From Streptomyces sp. Je 1-79 (GTDB taxonomy: Bacteria > Actinomycetota > Actinomycetes > Streptomycetales > Streptomycetaceae), in the NCBI RefSeq assembly GCF_025195125.1, contig NZ_JAMGSL010000001.1, forward strand, positions 412,122 to 476,121: a DNA stretch of 64,000 nucleotides, read 5' to 3'. Shown one piece after another: positions 44,636 to 53,666 of this stretch (its first letter is position 1; the number at the start of each line of letters is the position of its first letter). The notes below the pieces were generated by a model. It was given only the letters and a program-made list of their open reading frames with translations. It was not told the DNA's origin and ran no database searches. The position numbers and the translations under genes were made by a program.

Positions 44636-44666
44636 ATCTCTCGCGCAACAGGGTCACGCGGCCTGG

Positions 44667-44693
44667 CCATCCACGGTCGGAGCGGCTACGAAT
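44667..44693 (+). promoter_or_regulatory. SigK-type promoter of second sigK unit
   Basis: CCATCC (44667-44672), 15-bp spacer, ACGAAT (44688-44693): 11 of 12 match. The extended -10 GCTACGAATC and a GTACA 14 bp from its start recur before the non-ribosomal cluster (48438 onward). Confidence 0.65.
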
Positions 44694-44734
44694 CCCCAGT
44701 ACAGAAGCTTCACGCCCTCCAGGGAGTGAGTGGG

Positions 44735-45169
44735 ATGACCACCATCGCGCCACCGCCGACCACGACACGTCACGTCGTCGCTCTGCCCTGCGGCCTGCAG
44801 AGCCCGGCCGTCGCCCGTCGGATCACGGCCCGCTGGCTGGAGTCCACGGGTCAGGACGCTCGCACGTCCGACGCGGTGCTGATCGTGTCCGAACTGGTCA
44901 CCAACGCCGTCCGCCACACCGATGGTCCCTGCGTGCTCACGCTGACGGCCCTGGGGCCCTCTCTGGACATGGCCGTCACCGACCACAGCGAGGAGATCCC
45001 CGATCTGCACCGCCGGGCCGGCGGGGATCAGCGCGGCGGGTTCGGCCTGGAGATCATGCGCTGCCTCGGCGGCCGGATCAAGGTGGTGCCCCGCCTCGGT
45101 GGCAAGACCGTCCACGTCACGCTCCAGGTGGGTGCGCCCGCCACGGACCAGCAGTACGCACGGTCGTGA
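44735..45169 (+). CDS. Anti-sigma-type ATP-binding protein (HATPase_c)
   Basis: A 144-residue single GHKL ATPase domain of the RsbW/SpoIIAB-like type common in Streptomyces: N-box LIVSELVTNAVRHTDG, a degenerate G1 region VTDHSEEIPD and G2 RGGFGLEIMRCLGG. Such proteins bind sigma factors or anti-anti-sigma partners. It lies below a SigK-type promoter and directly before sigK2-rskA2, so it may form a second control layer on that sigma factor. ATG 44735 has AGGGAG at good distance; GTG 44726 is possible. Confidence 0.86.
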   Translation: MTTIAPPPTTTRHVVALPCGLQSPAVARRITARWLESTGQDARTSDAVLIVSELVTNAVRHTDGPCVLTLTALGPSLDMAVTDHSEEIPDLHRRAGGDQRGGFGLEIMRCLGGRIKVVPRLGGKTVHVTLQVGAPATDQQYARS

Positions 45170-45325
45170 GGGCCCGACATGCTGGGCCACCCACTCACCC
45201 GGTCGGCACGGCCACCCGGCGGGTTCGCATCGCTGGCGGCAGAGTCGAGGAGGGCGGCAGCCCGGCGGCAGGGCCCCGCCGCCCAGGCCCGGCGAGACGA
45301 TCAGAGGCACGATGGGGAGCAGCCA

Positions 45326-45892
45326 GTGCGGCACGGATCCGAGCCGGACGACCACGTCGAGACACTCCTGTCCCGGGCCGCGGAGGGTGACGAGGCGGCG
45401 TTCGCCGGAGTGTACGACGCGCTGGCCCAGCCGGTGATGGGGCTGGCGTGCCGGATCCTGCGGGACGCCGCTCAGGCGGAGGAGGTGACCCAGGACGTCA
45501 TGATCGAGGTCTGGCGTACGGCTGACCGCTTCCGTGCCGAACGCGGATCCGCGCGGGCGTGGGTCCTGACCCTCGCGCACCGGCGAGCAGTGGACCGGGT
45601 CCGTACCGCCCAGGCGAGCGCCGACCGGGAACAGCGCGCCGCCCTGCTCGCCCCCGACCGGGCCTTCGACCAGGTCGCGGAGACCGTCGAGGGCCACGAC
45701 GAGCGGCGCCGCGTCTACCACTGTCTGGCGGCCCTGACCCGCCTGCAACGGGTGCCACTCGTGCTCGCCTACTACCAGGGCATGACCTACATCGAGGTGG
45801 CCCGGTCGCTGTCGACCCCGGAAGGCACGGTGAAATCCCGTATGCGCAACGGCCTCAGGCGCCTGCGCCACTGCCTGGAGGCCGGGTCATGA
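45326..45892 (+). CDS. sigK: ECF sigma factor, SigK group (second copy)
   Basis: A 188-residue ECF sigma factor, the length of mycobacterial SigK. Region 2: AQAEEVTQDVMIEVWRTADRFRAERGSARAW; region 4: MTYIEVARSLSTPEGTVKSRMRNGLRRLRHCL. It is closely similar to the copy at 18125. GTG 45326 was chosen because GGGGAG lies 6 bp upstream and the 49 extra codons from ATG 45179 are low complexity; 45179 also has a GAGGG, so it remains possible. It overlaps rskA2 by ATGA. Confidence 0.88.
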   Translation: MRHGSEPDDHVETLLSRAAEGDEAAFAGVYDALAQPVMGLACRILRDAAQAEEVTQDVMIEVWRTADRFRAERGSARAWVLTLAHRRAVDRVRTAQASADREQRAALLAPDRAFDQVAETVEGHDERRRVYHCLAALTRLQRVPLVLAYYQGMTYIEVARSLSTPEGTVKSRMRNGLRRLRHCLEAGS

Positions 45893-46641
45893 CACAGCCG
45901 GATCCGCACCTCGACGCCGGAGCCTACGTCCTGCACGCCCTTCCGCCGGCGGAGGAGGCGGCGTTCCGGAACCATCTCGCGGGCTGCGAGGCCTGCCGCC
46001 GGGATGTCGCCGAGTTCGAGGAGACCGTGGTCCGGCTCGCCGCCGCCGAGTCCGCCTCCCTGCCGCCGCTCCTGCGCACCCGCGTCCTCGACATCGTCTC
46101 CCACACCCGTCAGGACCGAGTCCCCGACGTGCCGCGGCCGCCTCGCAGGGTGCCGCGGGCCCTGCGCTTCGCACTGGCCGCGAGCGTCGCCGCGGCGGTG
46201 GGACTAGGCGGGGTCGCCGCCTGGCAGCATTCACAGGCCGAGGACGCGCGGGTCCGGGCGGCGCAGGCCCTGGAAGAGGTCCGGACGGCGGAGGCCGCGT
46301 TCACCGACGTCCTGACCGCGCCCGACGCCACGATCCACACCGAGAGTCTGAGCGGCGGAGCGACAGCGGCGGTCGTCGTCTCCCGCACGGAGGCAGAAGC
46401 CGTGTTCACCGCCCACGGCCTCCCGGCACTGACCGGGGGCAAGGTCTACGAGCTCTGGTACGCCGCCGCGTCGGGCGACCTGCGGGCGGCCGGTCTGATG
46501 CCCGGCACCGGCGAGCGCTCCGCACGCGTCCTTGAAGGGCCCCTCGGCGACGCGGTCGCCGTCGGCATCACCGTCGAGCCCGCCGGCGGCTCGAAGCAGC
46601 CCACCACCGAACCGCTCGGCCTCGTCCCCATCGACTCCTGA
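45889..46641 (+). CDS. rskA: Anti-sigma-K factor (second copy)
   Basis: A 250-residue transmembrane anti-sigma factor. ZAS motif NHLAGCEAC (about residues 27-35), transmembrane helix at about 88-110 (LRFALAASVAAAVGLGGVAAW), outer RskA domain with AVFTAHGLPALTGGKVYELWY. It should sequester the SigK of the overlapping gene. Compared with 17379 it has the same domain order, so the two pairs are duplicates that may cross-talk. Confidence 0.9.
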   Translation: MTQPDPHLDAGAYVLHALPPAEEAAFRNHLAGCEACRRDVAEFEETVVRLAAAESASLPPLLRTRVLDIVSHTRQDRVPDVPRPPRRVPRALRFALAASVAAAVGLGGVAAWQHSQAEDARVRAAQALEEVRTAEAAFTDVLTAPDATIHTESLSGGATAAVVVSRTEAEAVFTAHGLPALTGGKVYELWYAAASGDLRAAGLMPGTGERSARVLEGPLGDAVAVGITVEPAGGSKQPTTEPLGLVPIDS

Positions 46642-46674
46642 GCCCGCCGCCCGCCGCCCGCCGCCCGCCGCCCG
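46642..46674. repeat. 7-bp tandem repeat GCCCGCC
   Basis: 4.7 perfect copies of GCCCGCC begin directly after the rskA2 stop, in the 75-bp gap to the convergent GltD-like gene. It is a likely site of slippage. Confidence 0.85.
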
Positions 46675-46716
46675 TAAAAGGGCTCGCCGTCGCCCCCGGA
46701 CCGGCTCCGCTCGCTG

Positions 46717-48225
46717 TCACGCCAGCGGCCCGTCCGTGGCCCTGATGGGTGCGGGGAGCTCGCTGAAGCCCATCAGGTAGCGGTCGGCGGCCGCCGCGGC
46801 GGACCGGCCCTCCGCAAGGGCCCAGACGACGAGAGACTGTCCGCGCCCGGCGTCCCCGGCCACGAAGACCCCCTCCGGGCTCGGCGCTCCCCGCTGCGAG
46901 ACCCGGTCCGACGCCCGCGCCGCGAAGTCGGCGGTGCGGTCGAAGTTGCCCCGGGCGTCGGGGACGAGCCCCAGTCCTTCGGTGAGGCGGGTGCCGTGCC
47001 GGGGGCCGCGGAATCCCAGGGCGAGCAGCACCAGTTGCGCGGGAAGTGTCTGCTCGGTCCCCGGGCGCGGAGCCCTGTCCCCGGGCTCCACCTCCGCGAG
47101 GCACACCGCCTCGACATGGCCGTCGGCGTCGGGCTCGAACCGCACGGCGGCCGCGCTGAACACCCTCGGATCGGCGCCGTCACGGAACCCGGCCTCCTCG
47201 TGGGCGTGGGAGACCCGGTGGATCTTCGGATGGACCAGCGGCCACGGCTCGCTCTCCTGCCGGGTCGTGCCCCGCACCGGGTTGATGTCCACGTGTACGA
47301 CGGACGTGGCGCCCTGGCGCAGCGCGGTGCCGAGACAGTCCGTACCCGTGTCACCACCTCCGATGATCACCACCTGGCTGCCCTCGGCCGTCACGAACGG
47401 CCGTGCGCGGTCGCCCTCGGCCACCCGGTTGGCCTCCGTCAGGTACTCCATGGCGTGGTGGACGCCCTTCAACGTCCGTCCGGGCACGGCGAGTTCGCGG
47501 GGCTCCGTCGCTCCCACGGCCACGATCACCGCGTCGTACTCGTTCCTCATCCCGGTCACGTCCAGGCCGGAGCCGACCTCGACCCCGGGGCAGAACCGCG
47601 TGCCTTCCTCCTGCATCTGGGCGATGCGCCGGTCCAGATGCCGCTTCTCCAGCTTGAACGCGGGGATGCCGTAGCGGAGCAGCCCGCCGATACGGTCGGC
47701 CCGCTCGAAGACCGTGACGGCGTGGCCGGCCCGGGTGAGCTGCTGCGCCGCCGCCAGCCCCGCCGGGCCCGAGCCCACCACCGCGACCGACCTGCCCGTC
47801 CGCCGCTCCGGCGGGTGGGCGCGGATGTGGCCCCGCGCCCAGGCCTCGTCGGCGATGGCCTGCTCCACGTTCTTGATGGTCACCGGTGCGGCGGTGAGCG
47901 CCAGGACACAGGCGTCCTCGCAGGGCGCCGGGCAGAGGCGCCCGGTGAACTCGGGAAAGTTGTTGGTCGCGTGCAGCCGCTCCGAGGCGGCGCGCCAGTC
48001 GCCGTGCGCCGCGTAGACGTTCCACTCCGGTATGAGGTTGCCGAGGGGACAGCCGCCGTGGCAGAACGGCACCCCGCAGTCCATGCAGCGACCGGCCTGC
48101 CGGGAGACCAGCGGCAGCAGAGCCTGGCCCGCGTACACCTCGTTCCAGTCCCCGAGGCGTTCCCGGGAAGGCCGCGCGGGCACCGGCTCGCGGGGTGTGG
48201 TGAGGAAGCCGAAGGGATCGGTCAT
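46717..48225 (-). CDS. GltD-like NADPH-dependent glutamate synthase small subunit
   Basis: A 502-residue FAD/NAD(P)H oxidoreductase. The N-terminal Cys-rich part for Fe-S centres (RCMDCGVPFCHGGCPLGN, LCPAPCEDACVL) is intact. FAD motif VAVVGSGPAGLAAAQ (about 150) and NADPH motif VVIIGGGDTGTDC (about 285) follow. The large subunit GltB is absent. It may supply electrons to another partner, or glutamate for the adjacent diaminopropionate pathway, which consumes glutamate in its first step and releases 2-oxoglutarate. It is divergent from the non-ribosomal cluster. Confidence 0.9.
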   Translation of the reverse strand: MTDPFGFLTTPREPVPARPSRERLGDWNEVYAGQALLPLVSRQAGRCMDCGVPFCHGGCPLGNLIPEWNVYAAHGDWRAASERLHATNNFPEFTGRLCPAPCEDACVLALTAAPVTIKNVEQAIADEAWARGHIRAHPPERRTGRSVAVVGSGPAGLAAAQQLTRAGHAVTVFERADRIGGLLRYGIPAFKLEKRHLDRRIAQMQEEGTRFCPGVEVGSGLDVTGMRNEYDAVIVAVGATEPRELAVPGRTLKGVHHAMEYLTEANRVAEGDRARPFVTAEGSQVVIIGGGDTGTDCLGTALRQGATSVVHVDINPVRGTTRQESEPWPLVHPKIHRVSHAHEEAGFRDGADPRVFSAAAVRFEPDADGHVEAVCLAEVEPGDRAPRPGTEQTLPAQLVLLALGFRGPRHGTRLTEGLGLVPDARGNFDRTADFAARASDRVSQRGAPSPEGVFVAGDAGRGQSLVVWALAEGRSAAAAADRYLMGFSELPAPIRATDGPLA

Positions 48226-48598
48226 GTCGCCCTCGGGGACGCTGCGCAGGGGTGGGACGGGAGTCTTCCCAGCGTACGCCCGCGACACGAGGGCGCGACG
48301 GACGTCCGACGCCGGCGACAGGGCGCCCGGGATCCGTCCGGGCGCCGGACAGAACGACCTCACGACGATGTCCGTCCCCCGGGACAGCTCTCCGACAGGC
48401 GAGACCACCGAGGGTCTCTTCATACACCCGGCCGACAGCTACGAATCACTGGTACAAGCATCCGCTGCCGGCCGTCCCTCCGAGTGAGGGAGTCGGGCCC
48501 CATCGCGGCGGCGCCGTCTCGTCCAGTGAGCACGGCGGGCGGAAGAGGCCACGCACCGATGCGGGCCCCCGTCGATTCAGAGTTCAGGGAGTCCCCTC
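48226..48598. other. 373-bp divergent regulatory region of the NRP cluster
   Basis: No gene. It holds the promoters of the GltD-like gene and of the cluster. A SigK-like element lies at 48420-48446. The leader of the carrier-synthase gene is about 150 bases. I found no other repeat. Confidence 0.65.
48420..48446 (+). promoter_or_regulatory. SigK-like promoter of the NRP cluster
   Basis: TCATAC (48420-48425), 15-bp spacer, ACGAAT (48441-48446). The -35 is only 4 of 6, but GCTACGAATC and the GTACA at the same offset match the promoter at 44667-44703. Confidence 0.45.
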
Positions 48599-51085
48599 AT
48601 GACACAGCGGTCGCTCGAGGTGGAGGAGAGCGCGGGCACCACCACACAGAAGATCCTCGCCCAGCTGCTCGCGGACGTCGCCCACCTGGACGACGTGCCC
48701 CTCGACCGTCACTTCTTCGACGAACTGGGCGCCGACTCCCTGGTCATGGCGCACTTCTGCGCACGCGTGCGAAAGCACGCCGACCTCCCCACCGTGTCGA
48801 TGAGGGACGTCTACCGCCATCCGACGATCAGGAGCCTGGGCACAGCCCTGGACGGCGACTCGTCGGCTCCCACCGTCACCGACGCGGGCCCACGCACCCC
48901 CGTACCCCCGCCGCAACCTCCGCGGCAGGCGCTGTGCGGAGCGGTCCAACTGCTCTGCTTCCTCGGCTACGCGTTCCTCCTCGCCTTCATCACCGCCCGC
49001 GGATACGACTGGATCTCCACCGGCGCCAACCTCTGGGACGACTACGTGCGGTCGGTCGTGTTCGGCGCTGTGGCCCTGCTGGTCCTGTGCACTCTGCCGG
49101 TCGTCGCGAAGTGGATCCTCATCGGCCGCTGGAAGCCGCAACGGATCCCGGTCTGGAGCCTCGCCTACATCCGCTTCTGGCTGGTCAAGACGCTGGTGCG
49201 GGCCAATCCGATGGTCCTGTCCGTCGGCTCCCCGCTCTACGTCCTCTACCTCAGGGCGCTCGGCGCACGGATCGGGCGCGGGGTGACCATCCTCTCCCGC
49301 AGCGTGCCCGTCTGCACCGACCTGCTGACGGTCGGCGACCGTACGGTCATCCGTAAGGACGCGCTGCTCAGCTGCTACCGCGCCCACAACGGCGCGATAG
49401 AGACAGGCACCGTCACCCTCGGACGGGACGTCGTCGTCAGCGAGGCGACGGTCCTCGACATCCGGACGTCGATGGGGGACGGGGCCCAGCTCGCTCACGC
49501 GTCCTCACTCCATCCGGGCCAGGGCGTGCCCGACGGGGAGCACTGGCACGGATCCCCGGGACAGCCGACGGACGGCGACTTCCTGACGGTGGATCCGGTC
49601 CGCTGCGGCGCGGTGCGGCGCGCGAGCCACGGCGGGGCCCAGATCGCCATGGCGCTGCTGGTGTTCGCACCGCTCGCAGTGGGCTGCCTGGACGTTCTGC
49701 TCGCGAAGGCCCCCCAACTGACGACGGTGCTCGAACCGGGGCCCGCGGCTCTCGCCGACTGGGTCTTCTACGCCGACCTGCTGCTGGTGACGGGTGTCTT
49801 CTTCTTCGGCGGCATCCTGATCGCCCTGACGGTCCTGGCCACCGTTCCTCGCGCGCTCCACCGGCTCGTGACCCCGGGCCGCGTGTACCCCCTGTACGGC
49901 GTCCACCACGCGGCGCACCGGGCGGTCACCCTGCTGACCAACAGACGTTTCCTGACACGGCTGTTCGGCGACAGCACCGCGATCGTGCACTACCTGCGCT
50001 GGATCGGCTACGACCTGTCCGCCGTGGAGCAGACCGGCTCGAACTTCGGCACCGTGGTCAAGCACGAGAGCCCGTTCCTGAGTTCCGTGGGCCGGGGGAC
50101 GATGGCCGCGGACGGTCTGTCGTTCATGAACGCCGACTACTCGAGCACGTCCTTCCGTACGGCCCGTACCTCGATCGGGGCCCACAACTTCCTCGGCAAC
50201 AAGGTCGCTTACCCCTCCCAGGGCAGGACCGGGGACAACTGCCTGTTGGCCACCAAGGTCATGGTCCCCGTCCACGGTCCGCTCCGGCACGACGTGGGCC
50301 TGCTCGGATCACCGAGCTTCGAGATCCCGCGTTCGGTGATGCGGGACAGCACCTTCGACGCCCTCGCCCAGGGCGACGAGCTGCGCCGGCGCCTGTTCGC
50401 CAAGAACCGGCACAACGCCGCCACCATGAGCTGGTACCTGCTCACCGGCTGGCTGTACTTCTTCGCGGTCACTCTCCTCTACGCGGGGGCGGCCGACCTG
50501 TACGCCTCCTGGGGCGTGACGGCCATCGCCCTCGCCAACATCGCGCTGCTGCCGTTCACCGTCCTGTACTGGGTCCTGGTCGAACGCCTGGTCACCGCCG
50601 TGAATCCGCTCGGGCCGCTGTTCTGCTCGATCTACGACGTCCGCTTCTGGCGGCGCGAGCGGTACTGGAAGGTCCCCTCGGAGACCTACCTGCACGTCTT
50701 CAACGGCACCCCGTTCAAGAGCGTCGTGTGGCGGCTGCTGGGCGTCCGGATCGGCACGTCGGTGTTCGACGACGGCTGCAGCCTGCCCGAGCGGGCCATG
50801 GTCACCATCGGGGACGGCTGCACCCTCAACGCGGGCAGCGTCGTCCAGTGCCACTCGCAGGAGGACGGCACGTTCAAGTCCGACGTCAGCCGGATCGGCT
50901 CGGGCTGCACGCTCGGGGTGGGCGCCTTCGTCCACTACGGCGTCACGGTCGGTGAGGGCGCTCACCTGGCAACGGACTGTTTCGTGATGAAGGGCGAGAC
51001 CGTCCCCGAACACGACAGGTGGTCGGGAAACCCCGCACGACCGGCCGCCTCTGAGACCCACGCCGACGGAGGCGAACGGCGATGA
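48599..51085 (+). CDS. Carrier-domain membrane synthase, Pls/PosA C-terminal type
   Basis: An 828-residue protein. Residues 10-85 are an acyl/peptidyl carrier with the phosphopantetheine Ser47 in FFDELGADSLVM. Then come paired transmembrane segments (about 118-140 and 155-180; 345-365 and 385-410; 615-635 and 640-660) separating three soluble units. Units one (about 200-310) and three (about 700-815) show left-handed-helix acyltransferase-like repeats; unit two is at 440-600 (NFGTVVKHESPFLSSVGRGTM). This is the T-C1-C2-C3 architecture of epsilon-poly-lysine synthetase Pls and PosA, but lacking the A domain, which is on the next gene (ATGA overlap). It should chain amino acids at the membrane. 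Confidence 0.88.
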   Translation: MTQRSLEVEESAGTTTQKILAQLLADVAHLDDVPLDRHFFDELGADSLVMAHFCARVRKHADLPTVSMRDVYRHPTIRSLGTALDGDSSAPTVTDAGPRTPVPPPQPPRQALCGAVQLLCFLGYAFLLAFITARGYDWISTGANLWDDYVRSVVFGAVALLVLCTLPVVAKWILIGRWKPQRIPVWSLAYIRFWLVKTLVRANPMVLSVGSPLYVLYLRALGARIGRGVTILSRSVPVCTDLLTVGDRTVIRKDALLSCYRAHNGAIETGTVTLGRDVVVSEATVLDIRTSMGDGAQLAHASSLHPGQGVPDGEHWHGSPGQPTDGDFLTVDPVRCGAVRRASHGGAQIAMALLVFAPLAVGCLDVLLAKAPQLTTVLEPGPAALADWVFYADLLLVTGVFFFGGILIALTVLATVPRALHRLVTPGRVYPLYGVHHAAHRAVTLLTNRRFLTRLFGDSTAIVHYLRWIGYDLSAVEQTGSNFGTVVKHESPFLSSVGRGTMAADGLSFMNADYSSTSFRTARTSIGAHNFLGNKVAYPSQGRTGDNCLLATKVMVPVHGPLRHDVGLLGSPSFEIPRSVMRDSTFDALAQGDELRRRLFAKNRHNAATMSWYLLTGWLYFFAVTLLYAGAADLYASWGVTAIALANIALLPFTVLYWVLVERLVTAVNPLGPLFCSIYDVRFWRRERYWKVPSETYLHVFNGTPFKSVVWRLLGVRIGTSVFDDGCSLPERAMVTIGDGCTLNAGSVVQCHSQEDGTFKSDVSRIGSGCTLGVGAFVHYGVTVGEGAHLATDCFVMKGETVPEHDRWSGNPARPAASETHADGGERR

Positions 51086-53640
51086 CGGCACCAGCGACCA
51101 CCCACGCAGCGCCCGCGGCACCCTCCGCGGGCCACACGTTCACGGCCGTGCCGAGGTGGGCCCCCGCTCCGGTACCCGGCATCGCGGAGCGATCCGAGCC
51201 CGCCCTCCCCGACGGGACGGCCGCCGGGCTGCGCACACGCGCCGACGAATGCGGCGTGCCGGTCGCCGCGGTACTCCTGGCCGCGCACGCGAAGGTGCTC
51301 GCCCTGCTGTCCTCGGACGCCGACGTCACGACCGGCTGTCTCCTCCCGGGAGCGCGCCATCCGGTGGCCTGCCGACTCCACGTGCGGCCCGGCACATGGC
51401 GCCGCCTGGTGGAGGACGCCCACCACGCGCTGCGGCTTCTGCCACGCGGAGAGCGGCCGCAGGGCGACGGGCACACCGACGGGCACACCGACGGGCACAC
51501 CGACGGGCACGCCGAAGGCCACACCGACGTGCCGCCCGACGTCGTGTTCGACGCGTCCGGAGACGGACATGTCCCACACGGCACGGCGCTGTGCGTGAGC
51601 ATGCCCCAGCGCGATCCGTGGGTGGTACGACTGCGCTACCGCACCGACGTGCTCGACGGCGAGGCGGCCGCCCGTATCGGCGGCTACCACGTCCGCGCGC
51701 TGGAGCACCTCCTCGCCGACCCCGACGAGCGCCACGACCGCCGCACCCTGCTGTCCGCCGAGGAACTCCGGTTCCAGACCGAGGAGCTCGCCGGGCCCGT
51801 CCGGCCGATCCCGGACCGCCGCTTCCACGAACTGTTCGAGGAGCGTGCACACGAGCAGCCGACGGCTGTCGCCGCCGAGCACCGCGGCACGCGCTGGAGC
51901 TATCGCGACCTGAACGAACGGTCCAACCGGCTGGCCCGAGCCCTGCTGTCCCAAGGACTGAAGCCCGAAGGCGTCGTCGCCGTGGTCACCGAACGCACGC
52001 TGCACTGGATGGCAGCGGTGATCGCCGTCTTCAAGGCAGGCGGGACCTATCTGCCCATCGACCCCCACTACCCGCCCGGACGCATCGCCGCGATGCTCGC
52101 CCGCTCGGACTGTGCCCTCGTGGTCACAGAGCCCGGCGCTTCGAGGAACCTCGACCGCGCCCTCACGACCCGGCCCGGCACGCGCACGCTCCTCATCCCC
52201 GACATCACCGAGACCACCGCCCGCGGCGACGATCTCGCGGTCCCGGTCACGGCGGACCAACTGGCCTACATCTACTTCACCTCCGGCTCCACCGGTGAAC
52301 CGAAGGGAGTCATGTGCGAACACGCCGGCCTGCTCAACCACCTCCTCGCGAAGATCGACGACCTCGGCATCGGCGAGGGTCACGTCGTGGCGCAGACCGC
52401 GTCACAGTGCTTCGACATCTCGCTGTGGCAGCTCCTCGCCGGGCCACTGGCCGGAGGGCGGACGGCCATCGTCGAACAGGAGGCCGTCCTCGACGCCGCC
52501 GGGTTCCTCGACACCGTCTCCGACGGCCACGTCACGGTGTTCCAGGTCGTCCCGTCGTACCTGGACGTCCTGCTCGCCGCACTGGAGCGCGCACCACGCC
52601 GGCTGGCCGACCTGCGCTGTGTGTCGGTGACCGGGGAAGCGCTGCGGAAGAGCCTCGTCCGGCGCTGGTTCGCCGCGCTGCCCGGGATCCCTCTGGTCAA
52701 CGCGTACGGACTGACGGAGACGTCGGACGACACCAACCACGAGGTGATGACCGGCGTACCGGCTGGTGACGTCATACCGATCGGGCCGCCCGTGGCCAAC
52801 GTGCGGGTCTACGTGGTGGACGACAACCTGGACCCGGTACCGCTCGGTGCCCCCGGAGCCATCGTCTTCTCCGGCGTCTGCGTAGGCCGCGGCTATGTGA
52901 ACGACGCGGAACGCACCCTCGACGCGTACCTCACCGATCCGTACCATCCCGGGCAGCGCCTCTACCGCGGAGGCGACTTCGGCAGATGGCTGCCGGGAGG
53001 AAAGCTCGCATTCCACGGTCGCCGCGACGCCCAGGTGAAGATCCGCGGGTTCCGCGTCGAGATCGGCGAGGTCGAGAACAGCCTGCTGCGACTTCCCGAC
53101 GTCCGGGACGGCGCCGTCGTCGTCACCGGCGAGGAGACCCATGCGCCGCGGCTCGTCGCGTTCTGCACCGGCGGGCGGCCGCTGACCGAGGACGCCCTGC
53201 TCCGGCGACTCGGCGAACTCCTGCCCGCGTACATGGTCCCGGCCTCCGTGCACTGGCAGCGGACCCTGCCGCTGACAGCCAACGGCAAGATCGACCGCAA
53301 GGCCCTCGGTGTCCTCGCCCAAAAGCTCGGCCGGCCCGACGACGGCCACCACACCCCCCGTACGCCAGGGGAGCGGCGACTCGCCACGACGTGGGCGTCC
53401 GTCCTCGGCGTGCCGGTGGCCGGCATCGGCTACCGGAGCAACTTCTTCGACCTCGGCGGCACCTCCCTGTCCGCCGTACGCCTGGCCGTCGCACTCGGCC
53501 GCACCGTCTCCCCGCGCGACCTCGCGGCACATCCCGTTCTCGCCGATCTGGCCGCTCTGCTCGACGCACGCACCCACGGCTCCCCAGGGCCCTCGTCGAC
53601 CACCCGCGCCGCCTCACGACCGGCAGCCGAAACCGAATGA
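51082..53640 (+). CDS. NRPS A-PCP protein with condensation-domain relic
   Basis: An 852-residue synthetase. Residues 1-250 end like the C-terminal half of a condensation domain (VVRLRYRTDVLDGEAAARIGGYHVRALEHLLADP) but have no HHxxxDG. Residues 255-760 are an adenylation domain: YFTSGSTGEPKG (about 396-407), NAYGLTE, YRGGDFGRW, and the A10 Lys in LTANGKIDR. My hand alignment reads the selectivity pocket as D-I-W-Q-S-T-A-D-D-K; the two acids would suit a basic side chain. A carrier with Ser795 (LGGTSLS) follows. With SbnA/SbnB nearby, 2,3-diaminopropionate is the likely substrate. Confidence 0.9.
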   Translation: MTAPATTHAAPAAPSAGHTFTAVPRWAPAPVPGIAERSEPALPDGTAAGLRTRADECGVPVAAVLLAAHAKVLALLSSDADVTTGCLLPGARHPVACRLHVRPGTWRRLVEDAHHALRLLPRGERPQGDGHTDGHTDGHTDGHAEGHTDVPPDVVFDASGDGHVPHGTALCVSMPQRDPWVVRLRYRTDVLDGEAAARIGGYHVRALEHLLADPDERHDRRTLLSAEELRFQTEELAGPVRPIPDRRFHELFEERAHEQPTAVAAEHRGTRWSYRDLNERSNRLARALLSQGLKPEGVVAVVTERTLHWMAAVIAVFKAGGTYLPIDPHYPPGRIAAMLARSDCALVVTEPGASRNLDRALTTRPGTRTLLIPDITETTARGDDLAVPVTADQLAYIYFTSGSTGEPKGVMCEHAGLLNHLLAKIDDLGIGEGHVVAQTASQCFDISLWQLLAGPLAGGRTAIVEQEAVLDAAGFLDTVSDGHVTVFQVVPSYLDVLLAALERAPRRLADLRCVSVTGEALRKSLVRRWFAALPGIPLVNAYGLTETSDDTNHEVMTGVPAGDVIPIGPPVANVRVYVVDDNLDPVPLGAPGAIVFSGVCVGRGYVNDAERTLDAYLTDPYHPGQRLYRGGDFGRWLPGGKLAFHGRRDAQVKIRGFRVEIGEVENSLLRLPDVRDGAVVVTGEETHAPRLVAFCTGGRPLTEDALLRRLGELLPAYMVPASVHWQRTLPLTANGKIDRKALGVLAQKLGRPDDGHHTPRTPGERRLATTWASVLGVPVAGIGYRSNFFDLGGTSLSAVRLAVALGRTVSPRDLAAHPVLADLAALLDARTHGSPGPSSTTRAASRPAAETE
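51466..51525. repeat. 12-bp coding repeat (GHTD linker)
   Basis: Five 12-bp units, GACGGGCACACC and variants, encode the DGHT run in the condensation relic. It probably marks where the ancestral condensation domain was eroded. Confidence 0.85.
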
Positions 53641-53666
53641 CCCACGCCCCGAAGGAGAGGAACGAC

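Noticed and set aside
45179..45325. N-terminal extension of the second SigK
   Set aside because: Low-complexity residues and a better ribosome site before 45326; kept only as an alternative start.
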